A stretch of DNA of 52,273 nucleotides from Nocardioides pocheonensis (GCF_003725535.1 NZ_RJSF01000047.1:1-52273); one strand, 5' to 3'; shown: positions 9,497 to 18,444, counted from the first letter of the stretch. A program made the numbers and translations. Notes: generated from the sequence alone by a model not told the origin.

Positions 9497-10645
9497 ATGC
9501 TCAAAACCAGGAGCACCCGCATTGCCCTGACCGCCGCAGCCAGCGCGCTGGTGCTGCTGGGTGCGGCAGCGTGCGGGAGCAGCAACAACAGCAGCGACAA
9601 CAAGACGCCGTCTGCAGGCTCGTCGAGCGGCAGCGGCAGCAAGGCCAGCGGCAAGGTGGGCGTGATCCTCCCCGATGCCACGACCTCTCCCCGCTGGGAG
9701 GGCAACGACCGGCCGAGCCTCCAGAAGGCCTTCGACAGCGCCGGCATCGGCTCCGACATCCAGAACGCGGGCGGCGACACCTCCAAGTTCGGCACGATCT
9801 GCGACTCGATGATCAACGAGGGCGTCAAGGTGCTCATGATCGTCAACCTCGACTCCGACTCCGGCGCCGCCTGCCTCAAGAAGGCTGCGGCAGCGGGCAT
9901 CGTCAGCATCGACTACGACCGGCTCACGCTGGGCGGCGGCGCGTCGTACTACGTGTCCTTCGACAACGTCGAGGTCGGCAGCCTGATGGGTCAGGGCCTG
10001 CAGAAGTGCCTGACCGACGCGGGCAAGACCAAGGCCAACATCATCTACATCGACGGTGCGGCCACGGACAACAACGCCGCGCTGTTCAAGAGCGGCTACG
10101 AGCAGGCGCTCAAGCCGAAGATCGACTCCGGTGACTACAAGCTCGTCGGCGACGTCTCCGGTGAGTGGAACGACCAGAAGGCAGCGAACGCCTTCGACGG
10201 TCTGTACACCAAGAACAACGGCAAGATCGACGGCGTCGTGTCCGCCAACGACACGATGGCCGGCGGCATCATCGCCCGGCTCGCGGCCAACAACCTCGCG
10301 GGCAAGGTCCCGGTCACCGGTCAGGACGCCTCGATCGAGGGCCTGCAGCGGATCCTCGCCGGCACCCAGTGCATGACCGTCTACAAGAACACCAACCTCG
10401 AGGCCGACCTGGCGTCGAAGCTGGCGATCGCCGTCATCAAGGGCGACAAGGCCACCGCTGACAGCCTGGCCAACAAGACCGTCAAGGACACGACCACCAA
10501 CCAGGAGGTCAAGTCCGCACTGGCGACGCCGGAAGCGATCTACAAGGACGGTGTCAAGAAGGTCATCGACGACGGGTTCCAGAAGGCGTCCGACATCTGC
10601 ACCGGCCAGTACGCGAAGCTCTGCACCGCGGCCGGCATCAGCTGA
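9497..10645 (+). CDS. Sugar ABC transporter substrate-binding lipoprotein (xylose type)
   Basis: A 382-residue periplasmic-binding-protein-1 type receptor, anchored outside the membrane, that should capture xylose or a related sugar for import. A signal sequence [20 protein letters not shown] leads to a lipobox ending at Cys26, then a Ser/Gly/Lys linker, then the mature domain beginning [16 protein letters not shown], typical of XylF/RbsB-like proteins. The ATG at 9497 follows a GGAGG at 9484-9488; an in-frame start 14 codons upstream would spoil the signal peptide. It is first in the operon with the ATPase and permease, divergent from xylAB, which supports xylose as ligand. Confidence 0.9.
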   Translation: MLKTRSTRIALTAAASALVLLGAAACGSSNNSSDNKTPSAGSSSGSGSKASGKVGVILPDATTSPRWEGNDRPSLQKAFDSAGIGSDIQNAGGDTSKFGTICDSMINEGVKVLMIVNLDSDSGAACLKKAAAAGIVSIDYDRLTLGGGASYYVSFDNVEVGSLMGQGLQKCLTDAGKTKANIIYIDGAATDNNAALFKSGYEQALKPKIDSGDYKLVGDVSGEWNDQKAANAFDGLYTKNNGKIDGVVSANDTMAGGIIARLAANNLAGKVPVTGQDASIEGLQRILAGTQCMTVYKNTNLEADLASKLAIAVIKGDKATADSLANKTVKDTTTNQEVKSALATPEAIYKDGVKKVIDDGFQKASDICTGQYAKLCTAAGIS

Positions 10646-10757
10646 CCTGAGCGTGTGGGTGTCGGCTCGGGCCGGCACCCACACGGTCAATTCCCGTCCC
10701 GTCCTGTCGAACCCCTCCCCGGCGGTCCCAGGCCGCTCCACCCGGAAGGTCCTCTCC

Positions 10758-11555
10758 ATGAGCGTCACCCAGACAGAGCGTCCACCGGTCGGCGCGGACA
10801 CGCCGATCCTCACCCTGCGCGGCATCGAGAAGAGCTTCGGCGCCGTCCACGTCCTGCGGGGCGTCGACCTCGACGTGCGAGCCGGCCAGGTCACCGCCCT
10901 CGTCGGCGACAACGGTGCCGGCAAGAGCACCCTGATCAAGGGCGTCGCCGGCATCTACGGCTTCGACGCCGGTGAGTACCTCTTCGAGGGAAAGCCCGTC
11001 GCCGTGCACAATCCCCGCGACGCCAACGCGCTCGGCATCGAGGTCGTCTACCAGGACCTCGCGCTGTGCGACAACCTCGACGTGGTGCACAACATGTTCC
11101 TCGGCCGCGAGCTCACCGCGAGCGGCCTGCTGAACGAGGCAACCATGGAGACCCGAGCGAGAGAGACCCTCGACGGGCTGTCCGTCCGCACCCTCCAGTC
11201 GGTGCGCACGCCGGTCGCCTCGCTCTCCGGTGGCCAGCGCCAGACCGTCGCGATCGCCCGCGCCGTGCTCTGGAACTCCAAGATCGTGATCCTCGACGAG
11301 CCGACCGCCGCCCTGGGCGTCGCCCAGACCGAGCAGGTGCTTGCGCTCGTACGCCGCCTCGCCGACAAGGGCCTCGCGGTCGTGCTGATCAGCCACAACA
11401 TGAACGACGTCATGCAGGTCGCCGATGACATCGCGGTGCTCTACCTCGGCGCGATGGTCGCCCAGGTCAAGACCGCGGACGTCACGCACAGCCAGGTGGT
11501 GGAGCTGATCACCACCGGCAGGGCCACGAACGGCACGAAGGGAGCGGACGCGTGA
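10758..11555 (+). CDS. Sugar ABC transporter ATP-binding protein, single domain
   Basis: The 265-residue ATPase that should power uptake through the adjacent permease. It has Walker A GDNGAGKST, signature LSGGQRQ, Walker B IVILDEPTAALG and the switch His in LISHN. Only one nucleotide-binding domain is present, whereas classical XylG/RbsA/MglA proteins carry two in about 500 residues; a homodimer, as proposed for FrcA-like systems, is the likely form. The ATG at 10758 is chosen because it opens the conserved domain (TPILTLRGIEKSFGAVHVLRG) and AAGGTCCTCTCC lies just upstream; the frame is open further back. The stop overlaps the permease GTG by 4 nt. Confidence 0.92.
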   Translation: MSVTQTERPPVGADTPILTLRGIEKSFGAVHVLRGVDLDVRAGQVTALVGDNGAGKSTLIKGVAGIYGFDAGEYLFEGKPVAVHNPRDANALGIEVVYQDLALCDNLDVVHNMFLGRELTASGLLNEATMETRARETLDGLSVRTLQSVRTPVASLSGGQRQTVAIARAVLWNSKIVILDEPTAALGVAQTEQVLALVRRLADKGLAVVLISHNMNDVMQVADDIAVLYLGAMVAQVKTADVTHSQVVELITTGRATNGTKGADA

Positions 11556-12814
11556 GCGCCACAGAGACCACGACCGAGCCGGCGGTCGCCCCGAGGGGTC
11601 CCCAGTCGCTGGGAGCCGTCTTCGAGGACTACCGGGCGCGGATCCGCGGAGGAGACGTCGGCGCACTGCCGGCGCTCGCCGGCGTGATCGTGCTCGTCCT
11701 CGTCTTCACCGTCCTGTCGGGGACGCAGTTCACCAACGCCTTCAACTTCGCCAACCTGGTCCTCCAGGGGTCGGCCTACGCCGTCTTCGCGATGGGCCTG
11801 GTCTTCGTGCTGCTGCTGGGCGAGATCGACCTGTCCGCGGGCTACACCGGCGGCGTCGGCGCGGCCGTCGTCGGCAAGCTGATCCTCGACCAGAACCTGA
11901 ACTGGGTGCTCGCCCTGATCGGGGGACTCCTGTTCGGCGCGCTGGTCGGGCTCGTGATCGGACTCCTGGTGTCCAAGCTGGGCGTCCCGTCGTTCGTGGT
12001 CACGCTGGCGTTCTTCCTCGCCCTGCAGGGTGTGCTGCTGCTGATGACCGGCGCGGGCGGCACCATCCCCTACCGCGACTCGCACCTGCTCGCGATCATG
12101 AACAAGAACATGCCGCTGTGGCTGGGCTGGGCCTTCGCAGGCCTGACCGTGATCGCGTACGCCGCACTCGGGTTCAGCCGCCGCCTGCAGCGGCAGCGGG
12201 CCGGGCTGCCCACGCCGACCATCCTCGTCTGGGTGCTCAAGTCGATCGCGTTCGCGGCCGTGCTGATCGCCGCGACGGCGTACCTCTCCAAGGAGCGCAG
12301 CCGCAACGTCTTCCTCGCCTCGCTCAAGGGCGTGCCGATCGTGATCGTCATCGTGGCGGGTCTTCTCGTCGTCCTGACGTTCCTCCTGACCCGCACCGCG
12401 TGGGGCCGGCACGTGTACGCCGTCGGCGGCAACGCCGAGGCGGCCCGGCGCGCGGGCATCAACGTCGCGCGGGTGAAGATCTCGTGCTTCATGATGTGCT
12501 CGATGCTGGCGTCGGTCGGCGGGGTGCTGCTGGCCAGCCGCACCAACTCCGTGAACCCGCAGACCGGTGGCTCCGACGTCCTGCTGTTCGCCGTCGGCTC
12601 CGCCGTGATCGGTGGCACCAGCCTCTTCGGCGGCCGTGGACGCGTGCTCGACGGCATCCTCGGCGCGGTCGTGATCACCGTGATCGTCAACGGCATGACC
12701 CTGCAGGGCCAGTCGCAGGGCCGGGTCTACATGATCACCGGCCTGGTGCTGCTGCTCGCAGCGAGCGTCGACGCGGTCAGCCGGCGCAGGGCCGCGGCGA
12801 GCGGAAGGGTCTGA
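11552..12814 (+). CDS. Sugar ABC transporter permease (XylH/RbsC-like)
   Basis: A 420-residue integral membrane permease, with about ten hydrophobic segments, that forms the import channel for the sugar. The segment FAMGLVFVLLLGEIDLSAGYTGG and the loop VGGNAEAARRAGINV are characteristic of the BPD_transp_2 family (RbsC, XylH). The GTG start overlaps the ATPase stop as GTGA, so translation is coupled. It has an extra polar loop near residues 195-250 with arginines between membrane segments, as seen in XylH-sized proteins (longer than the 320-residue RbsC). Confidence 0.92.
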   Translation: MSATETTTEPAVAPRGPQSLGAVFEDYRARIRGGDVGALPALAGVIVLVLVFTVLSGTQFTNAFNFANLVLQGSAYAVFAMGLVFVLLLGEIDLSAGYTGGVGAAVVGKLILDQNLNWVLALIGGLLFGALVGLVIGLLVSKLGVPSFVVTLAFFLALQGVLLLMTGAGGTIPYRDSHLLAIMNKNMPLWLGWAFAGLTVIAYAALGFSRRLQRQRAGLPTPTILVWVLKSIAFAAVLIAATAYLSKERSRNVFLASLKGVPIVIVIVAGLLVVLTFLLTRTAWGRHVYAVGGNAEAARRAGINVARVKISCFMMCSMLASVGGVLLASRTNSVNPQTGGSDVLLFAVGSAVIGGTSLFGGRGRVLDGILGAVVITVIVNGMTLQGQSQGRVYMITGLVLLLAASVDAVSRRRAAASGRV

Positions 12815-12840
12815 CGGGCGGGAGGACGAAGGGGGGCCCA

Positions 12841-14061
12841 GTGGCCAGACGAGCCGGGCTCGGGCAGGAAGCAGTGCGCCGCGCGAACATGAGCGCCCTG
12901 CTGACGCAGGTCCACCTGCAGGGGCCGACGACGCGCGCGGCGCTCACGACGACCCTCGGCCTGAACCGGAGCACGATCGGCGACCTCACCCGGCAGCTCG
13001 AGGAGATCGGCCTCCTCGTCGAGGTGCCGCCGGGTGAGGAGCCGGTCGTCCCGGGTCGGCGGTCCGGGCGACCGTCGCTGGTGGTCGCGCCGCGCGAGGA
13101 CGTGACCGTGCTGGCAGTCGCGCTCGACGTCGACCGGATCACCGTCGCGGTCGTCGGGCTCGGCGGCGTGGTCCTCGACCGGCGCACCCGGCTGCACCAG
13201 CGCGGCGAGCACGACGGCGAGCGCGTCGCCGAGACCGTCGCGCAGATGTGCGGCGAGCTGATGGCGCTCGGTCTGGGCAGCCGGCTCCTCGGGGTCGGGG
13301 TGTCGGTGCCCGGAGCCGTCAGGGAGAGCGACGGGATGGTGCGCTTCGCGCCCAACCTGGGCTGGACCGACGTGCCGTTCGCGGACCTGCTGGCCACCGA
13401 GCTCCGCCTGCCCGTGGTGACGGCCAACGACGCCGACCTCGGGGCACTCGCCGAGCACATGCGCGGTGCCGCCGTCGGCGCCGACGACGTGGCCTACCTC
13501 AGCGGCAGCGTCGGCATCGGCGGAGGCTTCTTCGTCCGCGGCCTGCCCCTGCGCGGCGCCTCCGGCTTCGCCGGCGAGGTCGGGCACGTGATGGTCGACA
13601 GCAACGGCGACCAGTGCCGGTGCGGCGCGGTCGGCTGCCTGGAGACCAAGGTCGGCGAGAACCAGCTGCTGGCGGCTGCCGGACGCCTCCCCGGTGGCGG
13701 GCCACCGGCCGTCGCGGAGCTGATCAAGGCCGCCGACGCCGGTGACGCTCGCGCCGGTCAGGCCGTCGACGGCGTCGCGCACTGGCTCGGTGTCGGCCTG
13801 CGGCCGGTGTTCGCGCTCTTCAACCCGGAGGTCGTCGTGCTGGGCGGCCTGCTCAGCCAGGTCTTCACCGCACGCCGCACGATCGTCCTCGAGGGGCTCG
13901 ATCCGCAGAGCCTGATCTCGGCGCGCGACGTCCTCAACATCCGGCCGTCGTCGCTCGGCGACGACGCCTCCCTGCTGGGTGCGGCCGAGCTGGCCTTCGC
14001 GCCGCTGCTCGCCGAGCCGGGGCGGGTCGACGTGGACCGACCCGTGGCCGCCCAGGGCTGA
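12841..14061 (+). CDS. ROK-family transcriptional repressor (XylR-like)
   Basis: A 406-residue regulator with an N-terminal winged helix (about residues 10-70, GPTTRAALTTTLGLNRSTIGDLTRQL) and a C-terminal ROK sugar-kinase-like domain. The domain has the GEVGH motif and the zinc motif CRCGAVGCLE. It is expected to bind xylose or xylulose and control both divergent xyl operons; the perfect inverted repeat at 9428-9452 is its likely operator. The GTG at 12841 follows a purine-rich AAGGGGGG; ATG codons further upstream lie inside the permease. It starts 26 bp after the permease, so it is probably cotranscribed and autoregulated. The ligand is inferred from context. Confidence 0.92.
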   Translation: MARRAGLGQEAVRRANMSALLTQVHLQGPTTRAALTTTLGLNRSTIGDLTRQLEEIGLLVEVPPGEEPVVPGRRSGRPSLVVAPREDVTVLAVALDVDRITVAVVGLGGVVLDRRTRLHQRGEHDGERVAETVAQMCGELMALGLGSRLLGVGVSVPGAVRESDGMVRFAPNLGWTDVPFADLLATELRLPVVTANDADLGALAEHMRGAAVGADDVAYLSGSVGIGGGFFVRGLPLRGASGFAGEVGHVMVDSNGDQCRCGAVGCLETKVGENQLLAAAGRLPGGGPPAVAELIKAADAGDARAGQAVDGVAHWLGVGLRPVFALFNPEVVVLGGLLSQVFTARRTIVLEGLDPQSLISARDVLNIRPSSLGDDASLLGAAELAFAPLLAEPGRVDVDRPVAAQG

Positions 14062-14069
14062 GGCCGGGC

Positions 14070-15356
14070 CTACTGCTCGACGATGCCGTCCAGCCGCACG
14101 GGGAGGGCCTCGACGCCGTAGACGATCGACTTGGCGTGGTAGTCCAGGTCGGAGGGGTCGATGGCCAGCTGCAGGTCGGGGAAGCGCCGGGCGAGCGCGG
14201 GGAAGGCGGCCCGCAGCTCCATCCGGCCGAGCTCGGCGCCGACGCAGCGGTGCATGCCGTGGCCGAAGGCGAGGTGTGTGGAGGACTCCCGGGCCGGGCA
14301 GAACGCCTCACCCTGCGTCGACCGCGGGTCGCGGCTGGCCGCGGGCAGGTGGACCAGCACGATCGAGCCCTTCTTCACCAGGTGGCGTCCGATCCGGGTG
14401 TCCTCCTTCACGAACCGCGGGAACGCGATCTGCACCGGTGCGAGGTGGCGCAGGAGCTCCTCGACGATCGGCTCGACGCTGTCGGGGTCCTCGGCGAGGG
14501 ACTTCCACAGCTCGCGGTGCTGGAGCAGCACCGACGTGCCGAGCGCGAGCATCGAGGCGCTGGTCTCGAGGCCACCGGTGAACGCGCCGTCGGCCAGACC
14601 CCCGAGGTCGAAGTCGCTGATCTCGTCGCCGTGCTCACGCAGGATCTGGCCGATCAGGCCGGGTCCGGGGTTCTCGCGCTGCCGGGCGGTCTCGGCCAGC
14701 AGGAACTCCCGTGACCCGCCGATCGCGCCGACCGCGCCCATGCCGCCCTGGGAGACGTCGAAGCGGGCCGAGGCGAGCTTGCTGAACCGCTCGCGCTGCT
14801 CGTCGGCGACGCCGAGCAGGTCGCAGATCACCCGGAACGGCACCGGGAACGCGAAGGTCTGGGCGAGGTCGACGACGCCGCCGTTCGCCAGGGCAGCGGC
14901 CTCGGTCTCGTCGAGCTGCTCGGCGATGATCTGCTCGATGCCGGGCTTGAGGCGCTCGAGGCGGCGCACCGTGAACTCCGGCGTCAGCAGCTTGCGCAGC
15001 TGGGTGTGCTTCGGCGGGTCGGTGAACCCCAGGCCGCCGATGTCGCCGGTCTCGACGTCGCCGCTCTTGCCCATGAGGTGGCGGATGTCGGTGGAGTGCG
15101 TGGAGTTGGCCAGGACGTCGCGCGCCTCGTCGTACCCGGTGACCAGCCAGATCTCCAGGCCCATGAACGAGGAGTGCAGCTTCACCGGGTCGGCGTCGCG
15201 CATCCGGGTCAGCCGCGGCGTCGGGTCGATGCCGTGACGGTTCAGCGGCCACGACAGCCGCTCGGGCACGCGGTCCAGCTTGGTGAGGTCGACGCCGCCG
15301 GAGCGTGCGACGACCCGCCGGACCACGGCAGTCTTCACGGTCGAGAGGAGGCTCAT
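14070..15356 (-). CDS. Cytochrome P450
   Basis: A 428-residue bacterial class P450 that should hydroxylate an unknown lipophilic substrate using external ferredoxin and reductase, neither of which is encoded nearby. The heme loop FGHGMHRCVG places the thiolate ligand at Cys371. The I-helix reads FTGGLETSASML, with Glu-Thr in place of the usual Asp/Glu-Thr after Ala-Gly, so the Ala is replaced by Gly. The K-helix VEELLRH holds the ExxR pair. The ATG at 15356 follows an AAGGGCACC stretch. It converges with the ROK gene, with only 8 bp between stops. The palindrome 15396-15405 upstream may be its operator. Confidence 0.93.
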   Translation of the reverse strand: MSLLSTVKTAVVRRVVARSGGVDLTKLDRVPERLSWPLNRHGIDPTPRLTRMRDADPVKLHSSFMGLEIWLVTGYDEARDVLANSTHSTDIRHLMGKSGDVETGDIGGLGFTDPPKHTQLRKLLTPEFTVRRLERLKPGIEQIIAEQLDETEAAALANGGVVDLAQTFAFPVPFRVICDLLGVADEQRERFSKLASARFDVSQGGMGAVGAIGGSREFLLAETARQRENPGPGLIGQILREHGDEISDFDLGGLADGAFTGGLETSASMLALGTSVLLQHRELWKSLAEDPDSVEPIVEELLRHLAPVQIAFPRFVKEDTRIGRHLVKKGSIVLVHLPAASRDPRSTQGEAFCPARESSTHLAFGHGMHRCVGAELGRMELRAAFPALARRFPDLQLAIDPSDLDYHAKSIVYGVEALPVRLDGIVEQ

Positions 15357-15395
15357 GGTGCCCTTCGGGTTCGGGTGTGTCCCGGAGCGAATCCT

Positions 15396-15405
15396 ACCGA
15401 TCGGT
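15396..15405. promoter_or_regulatory. Palindrome at the P450 promoter
   Basis: ACCGATCGGT is a perfect 10-bp palindrome abutting TAGGAT (minus strand, 15395-15390), a good -10 for the P450 gene about 35 nt upstream of its ATG. A repressor site is plausible. No regulator gene is adjacent. Confidence 0.4.
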
Positions 15406-15443
15406 CAGCCGGGACGCTCGGACGGCACCCTCGGGCGCGTGGG

Positions 15444-16112
15444 TCACCGGTCCGCGGAGGTCCGACCGAGCACGTCGGCCGCGACGCGCAGGTCGGCCAC
15501 GAACCCGGCGTACATCTCGTCGCGCTCACGGGAGCGCAGCACCGCCGAGGGGTGCACGGTCGCCAGCGCCCACTCCGGGCGACGGGCGAGGTGGCCGCCG
15601 GCGGGCCACTCGAGGAGCCGGCCGCGCTGCTCCCCCACCTTGTACGCCGGCCCGTAGACCGCCTTGCCGGCGGTGCCGCCGAGGATCACCACGCCGCGGG
15701 GCCGGACCGCCTCCAGCTCGGCGTCGAGCCACGGCTGGCAGGCGAGCACGTGCGCGCGGCCGGGTGACTTGTGGATCCGCTGCTTGCCGCGCCGGCCCGC
15801 GAACCGGAAGTGCTTGACCGCGTTGGTCACGTAGGTGTCGCCGGGGTCGATGCCGGCGTCGGCCAGCGCCCGGTCGAGCAGCCTGCCCGCCGGGCCGACG
15901 AACGGCTCCCCGGCGAGGTCCTCCCGGTCGCCGGGCTGCTCGCCGAGCAGCATGACCGCGGCGTCCTGCTCGCCCGAGCCCATGACGGCCTGGGTCGCGT
16001 CGCGGTAGAGGTCGCAGCCGCGGCACGTCTGGACCGCCTCGCGGAGCGCGGGCAGCGTGGCCTCCGCCGGCACCCACCGCTCGGCTCCTGGGAACTCGGT
16101 CGCACCGGCCAC
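15444..16112 (-). CDS. UdgX-type uracil-DNA binding/crosslinking glycosylase
   Basis: A 222-residue uracil-DNA glycosylase superfamily protein of the UdgX group. It has the iron-sulfur CxxC near the N-terminus (Cys30, Cys33), the motif A variant GEQPGDREDLAG, the loop GKQRIHK with His114, Cys125 in LACQPW, and the C-terminal VHPSAVLR. In characterised UdgX the His in a KRRIH loop forms a covalent bond with the sugar after uracil is cleaved, leaving the protein stuck to DNA. Here the loop reads KQRIH. The GTG at 16112 follows GAGG and lies 7 bp after the dehydrogenase stop, so the two are coupled. ATG-initiated extensions upstream run into that gene and are rejected. Confidence 0.88.
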   Translation of the reverse strand: MAGATEFPGAERWVPAEATLPALREAVQTCRGCDLYRDATQAVMGSGEQDAAVMLLGEQPGDREDLAGEPFVGPAGRLLDRALADAGIDPGDTYVTNAVKHFRFAGRRGKQRIHKSPGRAHVLACQPWLDAELEAVRPRGVVILGGTAGKAVYGPAYKVGEQRGRLLEWPAGGHLARRPEWALATVHPSAVLRSRERDEMYAGFVADLRVAADVLGRTSADR

Positions 16113-16119
16113 GGTGACC

Positions 16120-17301
16120 TCAGAGAGAGAACACGATCTTGCAGGCGCCGTCCTTCTTGGCCTGGAAGATCTCGTAGGCGTAGGGGGCGTCCTCCAGGGG
16201 CATCCGGTGGCTCGCGAAGCTGTCGACGCCCAACGGGTCGTCGTCGGTGAGGAACGGCAGGATGTCGTCGACCCAGCGGCGCACGTTCGCCTGCCCCATC
16301 CGCAGCTGGACCTGCTTGTCGAACATCGTGAGCATCGGCATCGGGTCGGCGGCGCCCCCGTAGACGCCGACGATCGAGATCGTCCCCCCACGACGGACGA
16401 TGTCGACCGCGGCGTGCAGCGACGCGAGGCGGTCCACCCCGGCGGTGTGCATCATCCGCTCGGCGATCCGGTCCGGGAGCATCGCCGCCAGCCGCTGCGC
16501 CACGGTCGCCGAGGGCGAGCCGTGCGCCTCCATCCCGACCGCGTCGATCACGGCATCGGGCCCCCGGCCCTCGGTGACGTTGCGGATCATGTCGGCGACC
16601 TCGTGGCCCTCGAGGTCACGCAGGTCGATGGTCTCGGCCCCGAACTTGCGCACCCGGGCGAGACGCTCGGGGACCAGGTCGACGGCGATGACGTGGTGGC
16701 CGCGGTGCGCGGCGATCCGGCAGGCCATGTCACCGATCGGACCGGCGCCGAGGACCACGACCGATCCGCCCGCGGGAATCGCGGCGTACTCGACGGCCTG
16801 CCAGGCGGTCGGGAGCACATCGGAGAGGTAGAGGAAGCGGTCGTCGGCCGGGCCGTCGGGCACCTTGATCGGGTTGTAGTCCGCGCGCGGCACCCGGAGG
16901 TACTCCGCCTGCGCCCCGGGCACGGACCCGTAGAGCTTGGTGTAGCCGTAGAGCGCGGCACCCATGCCCTGGTCGCGGACCTGGGTGGTCTCGCACTGCG
17001 TCTGCAGCCCGAGGTCGCACATCTCGCACGAGCCGCACGCGATCTGGAACGGTACGACGACCCGGTCGCCGACCTTGAGGTCCACCGCACTCCCGACGTC
17101 CTCGACGATCCCGATCGGCTCGTGCCCGAGGATGTCGCCCTCGGTCATGAACGGTCCGAGCACCTCGTAGAGGTGCAGGTCGGAGCCGCAGAGGCCGCTC
17201 GACGTCACCTTGATGATCGCGTCGGTCGGCTCCTGGATGACCGGGTCGGGCACCGTCTCCACCCGAACGTCCCGAGTGCCGTGCCAGGTGAGCGCTCTCA
17301 T
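16120..17301 (-). CDS. Zinc-dependent alcohol/formaldehyde dehydrogenase
   Basis: A 393-residue medium-chain dehydrogenase. The catalytic zinc region SSGLCGSDLHLYE and GHEPIG, the four-Cys structural zinc loop CGSCEMCDLGLQTQC and the nucleotide-binding GAGPIGDMACRIAAHRG place it with glutathione-independent formaldehyde-dehydrogenase-like enzymes. It probably oxidises an alcohol or aldehyde with NAD+; the substrate is not clear. The ATG at 17301 has no obvious Shine-Dalgarno. It is followed 7 bp later by UdgX, the only clear operon partner, so a shared role in coping with DNA-damaging aldehydes can be imagined but is not shown. Confidence 0.88.
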   Translation of the reverse strand: MRALTWHGTRDVRVETVPDPVIQEPTDAIIKVTSSGLCGSDLHLYEVLGPFMTEGDILGHEPIGIVEDVGSAVDLKVGDRVVVPFQIACGSCEMCDLGLQTQCETTQVRDQGMGAALYGYTKLYGSVPGAQAEYLRVPRADYNPIKVPDGPADDRFLYLSDVLPTAWQAVEYAAIPAGGSVVVLGAGPIGDMACRIAAHRGHHVIAVDLVPERLARVRKFGAETIDLRDLEGHEVADMIRNVTEGRGPDAVIDAVGMEAHGSPSATVAQRLAAMLPDRIAERMMHTAGVDRLASLHAAVDIVRRGGTISIVGVYGGAADPMPMLTMFDKQVQLRMGQANVRRWVDDILPFLTDDDPLGVDSFASHRMPLEDAPYAYEIFQAKKDGACKIVFSL

Positions 17302-17399
17302 GCGACCGAGGTGCCCGGAACGCCCGGGCGCAAACTCGCCATCGGCCTCGGCCCGGCTCGGGCGGCATGACGCCCCTTCCCGGCGGGTACCGGCCGGTC

Positions 17400-17663
17400 A
17401 TGCCTGGAGAAGACGACGGCCTGACCCCCGACGCGGCCCCGACCGAGGCCGGCCACGACCACCACAGCCGGATCGCCGACAAGGCCCGGTTCAGCGGCAG
17501 GCCCGAGGTGGAGGGCGCCCCGGGCGAGGAGGACCTCGACGCGAGCGACCTCGACGAGCAGCTCGACCGCGACCCCGAGGACGTCTCCGAGAACCGGCGC
17601 GACGTACCGGACACGCCGGAGAACTCCGAGGAGGCCCGCACCGAGGGCGGCCCGACGCCGTAG
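17400..17663 (+). CDS. Small acidic hypothetical protein
   Basis: An 87-residue, very acidic, Pro/Glu/Asp-rich protein with no hydrophobic segment, probably disordered. The sequence DLDASDLDEQLDRDPEDVSENRRDVPDTPENSEEA is not repetitive enough to be a tandem array. I do not recognise the family. The ATG at 17400 is preferred over one at 17367 because MPGEDDG begins the acidic protein, but no good Shine-Dalgarno supports either. Codon use follows the genome pattern. It stands alone between the divergent dehydrogenase and the TMEM175-like gene. Confidence 0.6.
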   Translation: MPGEDDGLTPDAAPTEAGHDHHSRIADKARFSGRPEVEGAPGEEDLDASDLDEQLDRDPEDVSENRRDVPDTPENSEEARTEGGPTP

Positions 17664-17778
17664 CACCGCCTCCTGTCCTCCCGGGACACGACGAGTTCGT
17701 ACCGCTTCGGAAACCCGTCGGTTGGCCCGATCGACCTGCCGGATCGCGGTTTCGGCGTACGCGGGGACGATCGGGTTC

Positions 17779-17784
17779 TAGCGT
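17779..17784 (+). promoter_or_regulatory. -10 box of leaderless TMEM175-like gene
   Basis: TAGCGT followed by 6 nt and the GTG at 17791. Confidence 0.5.
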
Positions 17785-17790
17785 GAGGCC

Positions 17791-18444
17791 GTGCACCTCC
17801 TGAACCGGCTGCTGCCGCCCCTGCGGCCGTCGGCGCAGCCCACCTTCGCCTGGTCGCGGGTCGAGGCGTTCATCGACGGGCTCTACGCGATCGCCGCCAC
17901 GCTGCTGGTGCTCGAGCTGAAGCCGCCCCGCACTGCCCCCGGGCACCTGGGCCACGCGCTCCTCGACCAGTGGCCGATCTACCTGGTCTACGCGCTCGGC
18001 TTCATCCAGATGATCGGCGGGTGGGCGGCGTCCCGCCGGCTCGGCTCGATGCTGGCCCGGGCCGACCACTACGTCGTGCTGATGACGATGGTGGCGCTGA
18101 TGTCCTTCGTCCTGACGCCGTTCACCTTCGCGGTGCTCTCCGACGCGGTCCACGACCGGCACGACTTCGTGTCGGGCATCCGGCTGCTCTCGCTGGTGCT
18201 GGGCGCTTCCCTGATCGGGCTCGCCGGCAACATGACCTACATCCGTCGCCGCGGCTACTTCCGCGAGGGGCTGCCCACCGAGGCCTTCGAGCGCGCGTAC
18301 CTCGCGTCGGTGACCGTCTGGGTGCTGCCGCTGCTCGCCCTCGGCCTGAGCTACGTGGTCGGGCCCTGGGCGATCACGCCGATCGTCGTCATGTCGGTGC
18401 TGTCGCTGCTGCCGTTCGACCTTCCGGGGGACGCCGCGCTCTGA
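17791..18444 (+). CDS. TMEM175/DUF1211-family potassium channel-like membrane protein
   Basis: A 217-residue protein with about six hydrophobic segments. The first, RVEAFIDGLYAIAATLLVLEL, matches the signature helix of bacterial TMEM175 channels (R-x3-FSDG-x-AI-x-LLVL), except that FSD is FID here. Bacterial members are tetrameric K+-permeable channels. A GTG at 17791 with an upstream TAGCGT 6 nt away suggests a leaderless start; no Shine-Dalgarno is present. The 3' end overlaps the convergent glycosyltransferase ORF by 94 nt. Ion conduction is known for relatives but not shown for this variant. Confidence 0.85.
   Translation: MHLLNRLLPPLRPSAQPTFAWSRVEAFIDGLYAIAATLLVLELKPPRTAPGHLGHALLDQWPIYLVYALGFIQMIGGWAASRRLGSMLARADHYVVLMTMVALMSFVLTPFTFAVLSDAVHDRHDFVSGIRLLSLVLGASLIGLAGNMTYIRRRGYFREGLPTEAFERAYLASVTVWVLPLLALGLSYVVGPWAITPIVVMSVLSLLPFDLPGDAAL

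Noticed and set aside
12118-12840. Upstream extension of the ROK repressor frame into the permease gene
   Set aside because: The translated extension is Arg/Gly-rich and unlike ROK proteins; GTG 12841 with a purine-rich ribosome site gives the normal N-terminus.
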